From assembly GCA_051650265.1 (NCBI GenBank), contig JBOFIR010000067.1, positions 1 to 5,648 of the forward strand: DNA of 5,648 nt, read 5' to 3'. The notes below the pieces were generated by a model. The model was not told the DNA's origin, did not search any database, and saw only the letters and a list, made by a program, of their open reading frames with translations. Below are positions 1 through 4,463 of this stretch, piece after piece. Within the stretch, counting starts at the first letter, position 1. Each line of letters begins with the position of its first letter. This DNA is from JBOFEH01 sp051650265 (GTDB lineage: Bacteria > Bacillota > Clostridia > Lachnospirales > Cellulosilyticaceae). Both the position numbers and the translations under genes were made by a program.

Positions 1-259
1 TCTTGGAGATAGAAAGTATCACTGTATAGACAATCCCTGCTCCTAATAGACCCCCTAGCAGATAGATTTTATTGACTGCTTTGAGTCCATCTAGATTGGC
101 ATCTCTTACAAAGAGCAGCACAATCAGCGCTGTCAGCAATCCTACAAAATGAACAATACTATTAGTAAACCAAATACCTGCTTTTTCTGTCACACGTGTA
201 TTCCACACACCTTGCATACTCATGAGTACGCCTGAGATGATGGCTGTAATTGTTCCCAT
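1..259 (-). CDS. YdcZ/DUF606-type DMT family transporter, N-terminal part (runs off the window)
   Basis: The 86 visible residues start MGTITAIISGVLMSMQGVWN; the C-terminus lies beyond the window edge. Three hydrophobic stretches are visible (about residues 2-18, 31-52 and 66-84), so this is an integral cytoplasmic membrane protein. The N-terminal pattern with a small-residue-rich first helix followed by MQGVWNTR resembles the YdcZ/DUF606 branch of the drug/metabolite transporter superfamily, whose members are usually about 140-150 aa or tandem duplications near 300 aa. The ATG at 259 is supported by an AGGAGG site at 268-273 with 8-nt spacing. It lies 78 nt downstream of asnA on the same strand with no clear terminator between, so co-transcription with asnA is plausible. 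The substrate is unknown. The family call rests on recognised sequence style, not a search. Confidence 0.75.
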   Translation of the reverse strand, partial: MGTITAIISGVLMSMQGVWNTRVTEKAGIWFTNSIVHFVGLLTALIVLLFVRDANLDGLKAVNKIYLLGGLLGAGIVYTVILSISK

Positions 260-267
260 GATACAAA

Positions 268-273
268 CCTCCT
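268..273 (-). promoter_or_regulatory. Ribosome binding site of the DMT transporter
   Basis: On the minus strand AGGAGG lies 8 nt upstream of the ATG at 259. This fixes the start of the transporter reading frame. Confidence 0.8.
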
Positions 274-282
274 CGTGCACTT

Positions 283-332
283 TTACACTGCCAAAGTTAG
301 TTTGCATCATTTTCACATTATTATACTGCCAA
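283..332 (-). repeat. Imperfect direct repeat TTGGCAGTRTAA between asnA and the transporter gene
   Basis: On the minus strand TTGGCAGTATAA (332-321) and TTGGCAGTGTAA (294-283) match at 11 of 12 positions and are offset by 38 bp. They fill much of the 78-nt gap between the two genes. The first copy contains a TATAAT (325-320) that could act as a -10 element, but no good -35 lies upstream. They could be operator half-sites or chance. Confidence 0.4.
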
Positions 333-337
333 GTCTA

Positions 338-1345
338 CTAGAGTAGGATAATCCCGTTTTTCTCACACTCAGCGATCATGTCATCTTGCCAGATGGATGC
401 TTGCACTTCACCAATATGAGCCTTTTGAAGGAAGAACATACAGATACGTGACTGACCAATTCCCCCACCAATTGTATAAGGAAGTGCTTTGCTAAGAATC
501 ATCTGATGGAATGGCATTTGACTTCTTTCTGGGCATCCCGCCTTATCCAGTTGACTTGCAAGCGCTGCCTCATCTACACGAACCCCCATTGAAGAAAGTT
601 CAAAAGCATGCCCAAGTAGTGGATTCCAGAACAAAAGATCTCCGTTGAGTGACCAGTCATCATAGTCTGGGGCACGCCCATCATGTTTTTCACCATCAGA
701 TAAAAGATCTCCTATTTGCATAATAAAGACAGCTTTTTTCTCCTGACAGATGGCATCTTCTCTTTCTTTTGGTGTCATCCCTGGATACATGGCAATGAGT
801 TCTTCTGTGGTGACAAAAGTCAGCGCCTCTGGGAGCCACTTCTCAAGCTGTGGATACTCATGTGTAATGTAGTTTTCAGTCTTGAGAAAAGCATTATAGA
901 TCTTTTTGACTGTTTCTTTGAGGTAATCCATATGTCGCATCTCTTGGGTGATCACTTTTTCCCAGTCCCATTGATCCACATAGATTGAATGTAAGTTATC
1001 CAGTTCTTCATCTCGTCTGATCGCATTCATATCTGTATAGAGCCCTTCATCTATGCCAAATCCATAGCGGCCTAATGCCATACGCTTCCATTTTGCCAAT
1101 GAGTGTACAATCTCTGCCTTTGATCCCTTATCATCTAAGATATCAAAATCAACTGCACGCTCTGTCCCATTGAGATTATCATTGAGCCCTGTCTCTGGTT
1201 TGACAAATAAAGGTGCTGATACACGTGTCAAATAAAGTTCATATGCTAAAGCCTTCTCAAAATAATCTTTTAATTTTTTGATTGCGACTTCTGTTTCTCT
1301 TAAATCTAAAGTTGATTGATAGCCTTCTGGTACGATAAGTTTCAT
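338..1345 (-). CDS. asnA: Aspartate-ammonia ligase (ammonia-dependent asparagine synthetase AsnA)
   Basis: This enzyme makes asparagine from aspartate, ammonia and ATP (releasing AMP and pyrophosphate) in the cytosol. It resembles class II aminoacyl-tRNA synthetase catalytic domains. The 335-residue product (E. coli AsnA is about 330) keeps the family landmarks: NDNLNG (55-60), HSLAKWKR (81-88), EGLYTDM (100-106), VDQWDWE (123-129), LSDGEKHDGRAPDYDDW (215-231), AFELSSMGVRV (247-257) and the ATP-binding class II motif 3, GGGIGQSR (293-300). It therefore looks complete and active. The ATG at 1345 is preferred because GAAGGAG (1354-1360) ends 8 nt upstream (9 nt from the AGGAG core); the in-frame GTG at 1354 overlaps that site. 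The gene ends with two tandem TAG codons (338-340 and 335-337). An asparagine T-box leader precedes it, so expression should rise when tRNA-Asn is uncharged. A transporter gene follows on the same strand. Confidence 0.97.
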   Translation of the reverse strand: MKLIVPEGYQSTLDLRETEVAIKKLKDYFEKALAYELYLTRVSAPLFVKPETGLNDNLNGTERAVDFDILDDKGSKAEIVHSLAKWKRMALGRYGFGIDEGLYTDMNAIRRDEELDNLHSIYVDQWDWEKVITQEMRHMDYLKETVKKIYNAFLKTENYITHEYPQLEKWLPEALTFVTTEELIAMYPGMTPKEREDAICQEKKAVFIMQIGDLLSDGEKHDGRAPDYDDWSLNGDLLFWNPLLGHAFELSSMGVRVDEAALASQLDKAGCPERSQMPFHQMILSKALPYTIGGGIGQSRICMFFLQKAHIGEVQASIWQDDMIAECEKNGIILL

Positions 1346-1373
1346 AGATTCCACTCCTTCTATTTTTCAAAAT

Positions 1374-1428
1374 AAAAAAGCCTCCGCCTCTTATCTTCAT
1401 AGTCATCTACGAAGATAAGGGACGAAGG
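1374..1428 (-). terminator. T-box regulated intrinsic terminator
   Basis: On the minus strand CCTTCG (1428-1423) pairs with CGGAGG (1386-1381), and an inner CTTATCTTC/GAAGATAAG helix extends the stem. Six T residues follow at 1379-1374. The 5' arm overlaps the T-box antiterminator strand (1421-1418), so the two structures are mutually exclusive. It should also stop any read-through from the upstream GntR gene. Confidence 0.92.
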
Positions 1429-1565
1429 TTATTCGCGTTGCCACCCTAATTGACTTAAACCTATGCTTAAGTCCACCTCAAAACGTACGGATTTCTCGAT
1501 ACGTGTTAGATATAACGGTCTATCCCGTCTAAGCCTACTGATGTTCCCTGGTGGAATCATGTTCG

Positions 1566-1568
1566 GTT
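1566..1568 (-). promoter_or_regulatory. T-box specifier codon AAC (Asn)
   Basis: AAC lies in the context GCTGCT-AAC-CGAAC, which matches the usual 3' side of a T-box specifier loop (purine-rich GAAC shortly after the codon). Other registers would read CTA (Leu) or ACC (Thr). The downstream asnA and the UGGC bulge favour Asn. Confidence 0.82.
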
Positions 1569-1697
1569 AGCAGCTCCAAGATGTTCTTCGGATCATCACT
1601 TTGTTGCTGGATTCCACCTTCCCCAGCTCTCTGTTAACAAGTACTACGCCCTACTCTTCTTTTCAATGCATTTAAGTCATTATTAGAATATATTTAA

Positions 1698-1725
1698 AGT
1701 ATATTCGCTTTTATTATTTTGTCAA
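1698..1725 (-). promoter_or_regulatory. Sigma-A-type promoter of the asnA T-box transcript
   Basis: On the minus strand a perfect -35 TTGACA (1725-1720) is followed after 16 nt by TATACT (1703-1698). The predicted start is near 1691, just before the T-box leader. The -35 lies only 13 bp past the stop codon of the GntR gene. Confidence 0.85.
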
Positions 1726-1738
1726 CAATTTTTTAATT

Positions 1739-2449
1739 TTAAAATGGCAAAAATAAATTAAAGTTCACTTCTTCTAGGGCGCATGCATTCTCCAAATAAG
1801 CCAAGAATTGGTTCTCTTGGTTTTCAATCACCTTGGCAATTGTATCCATTACTTTCTCTTTCTGACCTGCCTTCAAGCATTCTAATACTTCTGCATGATC
1901 ACATGTATGCATCATCTGCCTTGGCATGAGGTGATACATGTACATCAGATAGCGTTCCACACGGACAAATATATTTTGGTAAGTCGCCTTCATCTGGTCA
2001 TTGATGGCCAAATCACAAAGCAGTTCATAGAATAAACGGTTGTATCTACTAAAACTATAGAGATCAGGTGCCAGATCCATCTTCTGAATCATATAGCGCA
2101 TCTTATCTAACACCTCTTCATTTTGAAGCTCCGGTGCCACCATGATGCTACCAATCTCAAGGATCTTCCTTAGCGCCATCAGTTCACGCATCTCCTTCAC
2201 ACTCAGTGTACTGACGATGGTTCCCTTATTGCGTATGCAAGATACAAGTTTTTTCCCTTCGAGTTGAATAAGTGCTTCTCTTACAGGAATCAGGCTCACA
2301 TCAAACTGTTTTGCAATTTCATCTTGCTTTAACTGCATTCCCCCTTTGAATTTTCCGTGTAGGATGGCTTCGATTAGTGCTTCTGCTATAAGATCAGGCA
2401 TATTCCTATAAGTTTGTATTTTAGATGTACTAAAAATAAGGTCTCTCAT
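1739..2449 (-). CDS. GntR family transcriptional regulator with FCD-type ligand domain
   Basis: This 236-aa DNA-binding regulator has a winged helix-turn-helix at about residues 18-82: the segment ALIEAILHGKFKGGMQL is followed by the recognition region EIAKQFDVSLIPVREAL and the wing RNKGTIVSTL. A mostly helical C-terminal domain (about 85-220) fits the FCD effector domain of the FadR subfamily. FCD domains usually bind metal through one Asp and three His. Here the aligned positions read Asn137, Tyr141, His185 and Val207, so only one ligand remains and metal binding is doubtful. The ATG at 2449 lacks a real Shine-Dalgarno and sits where an extended -10 promoter would start transcription. An internal ATG (Met17, 2401) behind AGGA is an alternative but would trim the domain's first helix. 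No terminator follows before the asnA promoter. It is divergent from a TetR gene. Target and ligand are unknown. Confidence 0.93.
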   Translation of the reverse strand: MRDLIFSTSKIQTYRNMPDLIAEALIEAILHGKFKGGMQLKQDEIAKQFDVSLIPVREALIQLEGKKLVSCIRNKGTIVSTLSVKEMRELMALRKILEIGSIMVAPELQNEEVLDKMRYMIQKMDLAPDLYSFSRYNRLFYELLCDLAINDQMKATYQNIFVRVERYLMYMYHLMPRQMMHTCDHAEVLECLKAGQKEKVMDTIAKVIENQENQFLAYLENACALEEVNFNLFLPF

Positions 2450-2455
2450 AGTTCC

Positions 2456-2464
2456 ATTATATCA
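2456..2464 (-). promoter_or_regulatory. Extended -10 promoter of the GntR gene
   Basis: On the minus strand TGATATAAT (2464-2456) is a perfect extended -10 element (TG, one base, TATAAT). No convincing -35 lies 16-18 nt upstream. The expected start is about position 2449, which is the A of the proposed GntR ATG, suggesting a leaderless mRNA. Confidence 0.6.
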
Positions 2465-2524
2465 AATTTTACCAAAAATAATAGTATTAAATATATTTTA
2501 TTTTCAGTTATTTTAAATTTCTAT

Positions 2525-2553
2525 TTCACTTTACTTCCTATCTAAACTATGCT
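2525..2553 (+). promoter_or_regulatory. Candidate promoter of the TetR gene
   Basis: TTCACT (2525-2530) and TATGCT (2548-2553) are separated by 17 nt and each match consensus at about four of six positions. The transcript would start near 2560 and give a leader of roughly 48 nt. This lies in the AT-rich 158-bp divergent intergenic region, where either regulator could bind. Confidence 0.45.
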
Positions 2554-2591
2554 ATTTTGTTGTATAGACACACGGGTTCTCACGCTGAAAC

Positions 2592-2602
2592 AAGGGAGGT
2601 GG
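2592..2602 (+). promoter_or_regulatory. Ribosome binding site that fixes the TTG start of the TetR gene
   Basis: AAGGGAGGTGG lies with its GGAGG core 8 nt upstream of TTG at 2608. The upstream in-frame TTG codons at 2557 and 2560 have no such site, so the longer reading frame is rejected. Confidence 0.85.
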
Positions 2603-2607
2603 CATTT

Positions 2608-3222
2608 TTGCCAAAAATTATTCACGATATCGAACAGCGTATCGAACAAGAGGCCATGAATTTATTTAACCAGTTTGACTTCAATCAGGTCGATATGAAA
2701 CTGATTGCAAAAAAATGTAATATTGCTGTGGGGACACTCTACAACTATTACCCCAACAAACAGCAACTCTTTGTCAAAGTCATGCAAAAAGGCTGGTCTA
2801 AAACTTCTACTGCACTGGACAAGGTCTACGAGGCTTCCCTCAGCCCAGAAGAAAAGCTCTCCCAAAGCATTGAAATTCTATATGATGATATTTCCTTGCG
2901 TAAAGGGATGGGCAAATCGATCTATAAGATTCTTGCAAACTACGAGATGGACTCAGATATCATTGATCTCTTTCACATCATCTTCTTTAAGATTGAAAGA
3001 CTTTTTGAACCTTTTGAAAAGAAAAGTTTTATCTATCCATGCGAATCTCTCGATATCCGCCTTGCAAAATCTCTGATTACAGTGATCCAAAATACGATTG
3101 TTTCTTACCCTCATGCTAGGGAAGATAATCTTCATTTTATACAAGACTTCTTCTATAATTCGATGCACGTTGATGCAACACTCAAGAAACAATACTTAGA
3201 TGCGCATGATCATCAGCTTTAG
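2608..3222 (+). CDS. TetR/AcrR family transcriptional regulator
   Basis: This 204-aa protein starts MPKIIHDIEQRIEQEAMNLF and has a typical TetR N-terminal DNA-binding domain. Helix 1 is followed by an HTH around residues 27-48 (VDMKLIAKKCNIAVGTLYNY) and the family signature YNYYPNKQQLF (45-55). The remaining 145 or so residues form a helical ligand and dimer domain with no recognisable specificity. The length is normal for the family, which mostly act as ligand-released repressors, often of neighbouring or own genes. The start is TTG, chosen from the strong ribosome binding site 8 nt upstream. It is divergent from the GntR regulator and convergent with the YitT gene, ending 8 nt before a shared terminator. 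No adjacent efflux or enzyme gene is present to suggest its target. Confidence 0.93.
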   Translation: MPKIIHDIEQRIEQEAMNLFNQFDFNQVDMKLIAKKCNIAVGTLYNYYPNKQQLFVKVMQKGWSKTSTALDKVYEASLSPEEKLSQSIEILYDDISLRKGMGKSIYKILANYEMDSDIIDLFHIIFFKIERLFEPFEKKSFIYPCESLDIRLAKSLITVIQNTIVSYPHAREDNLHFIQDFFYNSMHVDATLKKQYLDAHDHQL

Positions 3223-3230
3223 ACTCATGC

Positions 3231-3259
3231 AAAAAGGGATGCCAAGCATCCCTTTTTTT
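3231..3259. terminator. Bidirectional intrinsic terminator between the TetR and YitT genes
   Basis: GGGATGC (3236-3242) and GCATCCC (3246-3252) form a perfect stem with a 3-nt CAA loop. It is flanked by five A residues on the left (3231-3235) and seven T residues on the right (3253-3259), so it can stop transcription from either side. It begins 8 nt after the TetR stop. The YitT stop codon (3260-3258) overlaps its T-tract. Confidence 0.92.
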
Positions 3260-4136
3260 AACGTCCTCTAAATCCTTCCCCACATACTTCGTGGAGATTT
3301 TGTACAGTTACAAAAGCAGCTGGGTCTACTTCTAATACAAACTCCCGAATCTGTGCAAACTCTCTTTGCCCCACTACTGTCGTGATGACTATTTTACGAT
3401 TCCCACTATAAGCACCTTGAGCTTCATAGAGTGTCGCTCCTCGGCCTAACTTCTCTAAGATAAAGCGATTGACTGCCTCTACATAGACCTCTTCACTTGG
3501 GATAATCATCATATACTTCTCTACATTGAAGCCTGAGATGAAGTAATCGATGAGTGTACTCGTAATCATCACACCAAGTGCCGCATAAAGTCCCTTCTCA
3601 ATCCCAAAGACACTAATGGCTAGAAGTACCACCACCATATCTGCGATCATAAGACTAAATCCTATATTGATGTGCGTAAACTTATTGATAATCTTGGCGA
3701 CAATATCTGTTCCGCCAGAGGAGCCACCTTGGTTGAAGATAATACTTTGACCTAGTGCAATAAGCAGTGAACCAAACACCAAGATCACAAAGTTATCCCC
3801 CAGTAATGGGTGCATCTCTGGGATAAACCACTCCAAGATCATCATATAAAGCGAAATAGATAAACTTGATGTAATACTCTTGATCCCAAAGCTTTTACCA
3901 AGCACCAAGAATCCTATTGTAAACATAACCACATCTAGGCAGAGTATGATCACCCCTATTGGTACCACTGGTATGAGCTCTTTGATAACAATAGCCAGCC
4001 CACTAATACCTCCTGCTGCCAGCTGGGATGGTGCCCAAAAGAAATACAGACCACACGCTACGCTCAGTGACCCTAACAAAATTTGAATATAAGATTTGAT
4101 TTCCTTTCCCCTTGATCGCCTACGCTTTTCCTCCAT
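3258..4136 (-). CDS. YitT family membrane protein (DUF2179 C-terminal domain)
   Basis: This 292-aa integral membrane protein starts with a basic cytoplasmic N-terminus (MEEKRRRSRGKEIKSY). About five or six hydrophobic segments follow (near 14-34, 44-52, 57-80, 88-104, 115-134 and 159-200), with the family-typical motif FNQGGSSGGTDI (134-145) between later segments. A soluble C-terminal domain (about 205-289: MMIIPSEEVYVEAVNRFILE to the end) matches DUF2179, a small alpha/beta domain usual in YitT proteins. The function is not established; some relatives are annotated as transporters. The ATG at 4136 is chosen because AAGGAG (4151-4146) lies 9 nt upstream; an in-frame TTG at 4157 has no such site. 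The start overlaps the end of the GIY-YIG gene by 17 nt, so translation is probably coupled. The gene ends at the shared terminator. Confidence 0.92.
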   Translation of the reverse strand: MEEKRRRSRGKEIKSYIQILLGSLSVACGLYFFWAPSQLAAGGISGLAIVIKELIPVVPIGVIILCLDVVMFTIGFLVLGKSFGIKSITSSLSISLYMMILEWFIPEMHPLLGDNFVILVFGSLLIALGQSIIFNQGGSSGGTDIVAKIINKFTHINIGFSLMIADMVVVLLAISVFGIEKGLYAALGVMITSTLIDYFISGFNVEKYMMIIPSEEVYVEAVNRFILEKLGRGATLYEAQGAYSGNRKIVITTVVGQREFAQIREFVLEVDPAAFVTVQNLHEVCGEGFRGR

Positions 4137-4386
4137 ATGGATCGTCTCCTTCTTCAATTAATTGCATTTTATGTGTTCTTTTAAGTTGTTTGATGGCGTA
4201 TTCACGCTTCATCGCTTCTACTTTTGTTTCATAGGTTTCCATATAGACAAGTTCTACTGGTCGTCTTGCCCGTGTATATTTTGCACCCTTACCATCATTA
4301 TGTGCTTTTATTCTTTTTTCTATGTTTGAAGTATATCCTGTATATAAAGTTTCATCTTTACATTTTACGATATAAACATAATGCAT
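4120..4386 (-). CDS. Small GIY-YIG nuclease domain protein (YhbQ/YazA, UPF0213-like)
   Basis: This 88-aa protein consists of a single GIY-YIG domain. Visible motifs are YVY (3-5) and YTG (15-17), the two halves of the family name motif, then Arg25 in EKRIKAH and Glu62 in KREYAIKQL, corresponding to the catalytic arginine and the metal-binding glutamate. The size and the ARRPVELVY segment fit the bacterial UPF0213 group (E. coli YhbQ, B. subtilis YazA), stand-alone domains thought to act on DNA; their cellular role is poorly defined. The ATG at 4386 is preferred because GAGGGGA (4400-4394) lies 7 nt upstream; the in-frame ATG at 4404 lacks a ribosome binding site. Its last codons contain the ribosome binding site and start of the YitT gene, so the two form an operon. 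It is divergent from the ATPase gene. Confidence 0.92.
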   Translation of the reverse strand: MHYVYIVKCKDETLYTGYTSNIEKRIKAHNDGKGAKYTRARRPVELVYMETYETKVEAMKREYAIKQLKRTHKMQLIEEGDDPYGGKA

Positions 4387-4425
4387 ATCACTGTCCCCTC
4401 TCATATTTCAGTAAAACTGGCATAA

Positions 4426-4453
4426 ACTATAGAGAATCTGAATCACTACGCAA
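4426..4453 (-). promoter_or_regulatory. Candidate promoter of the GIY-YIG/YitT operon
   Basis: On the minus strand TTGCGT (4453-4448) and TATAGT (4431-4426) are separated by 16 nt. The transcript would start near 4419 and give a leader of about 33 nt. The -10 overlaps a CTATAG palindrome that also offers TATAGA (4428-4433) on the plus strand for the divergent ATPase gene, although no good plus-strand -35 is visible. Confidence 0.5.
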
Positions 4454-4458
4454 GGAGG
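4452..4458 (+). promoter_or_regulatory. Ribosome binding site of the ATPase gene
   Basis: AAGGAGG lies 5 nt upstream of the ATG at 4464, slightly close but strong. It decides the start against a long upstream extension of the reading frame that runs antisense through the GIY-YIG gene. Confidence 0.8.
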
Positions 4459-4463
4459 CTTTT

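Larger units (their letters stand above)
1374..1691 (-). ncRNA. T-box riboswitch leader of asnA (tRNA-Asn sensing)
   Basis: This leader fills the 393-bp gap between asnA and the GntR gene. Read on the minus strand it shows, in order: an AGTA element (1645-1642), an AGAGAG stretch and a GGTG-containing loop (1618-1615) flanked by GCTGG/CCAGC, the GGAGCTGCT specifier-loop context, a specifier AAC (1568-1566) followed by CGAAC, a stem II-like region, a stem III hairpin GACTTAA/TTAAGTC (1473-1467 and 1458-1452), and the T-box AGGGTGGCAACGCG (1447-1434). The bulge UGGC (1443-1440) is complementary to GCCA, the 3' end expected for tRNA-Asn with discriminator G. AAC is an asparagine codon, and both features agree with the downstream asnA. 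AGGG (1447-1444) can pair with CCCT (1421-1418) to form the antiterminator, which excludes the terminator. Binding of uncharged tRNA-Asn should allow read-through into asnA. Confidence 0.95.

Noticed and set aside
338..349. A short palindrome CTACTCTAGTAG at the end of asnA as a terminator
   Set aside because: The stem is only about 4 bp and no T-tract follows, so it cannot be supported as a terminator.
716..988. A 90-codon open frame on the plus strand inside asnA
   Set aside because: It is antisense to a well-conserved enzyme, is rich in Phe, Trp and His in the manner of an opposite-strand shadow, and has no ribosome binding site.
1346..1354. A GTG start for asnA at 1354
   Set aside because: The GTG overlaps the Shine-Dalgarno itself; ATG 1345 has proper spacing and gives the usual N-terminus.
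2447..2457. A three-codon open frame (ATG GAA CTA TGA) overlapping the GntR start on the minus strand
   Set aside because: It is too short to distinguish from chance and lies within the predicted promoter rather than in the transcript.
2557..2607. A 17-codon upstream extension of the TetR reading frame from TTG at 2557
   Set aside because: It has no ribosome binding site, and its codons include the strong AAGGGAGGTGG site that serves TTG 2608.
2662..3192. Several open frames of 67-123 codons within the TetR gene on both strands
   Set aside because: They overlap a clear TetR coding sequence, have no ribosome binding sites or recognisable motifs, and are read as frame shadows.
3880..4086. A 68-codon open frame on the plus strand inside the YitT gene
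   Set aside because: It is antisense to the membrane protein gene and lacks any initiation signal.
4224..4463. An 80-codon upstream extension of the ATPase reading frame
   Set aside because: It runs antisense through the GIY-YIG gene, has no family similarity, and the strong AAGGAGG site places the start at 4464.
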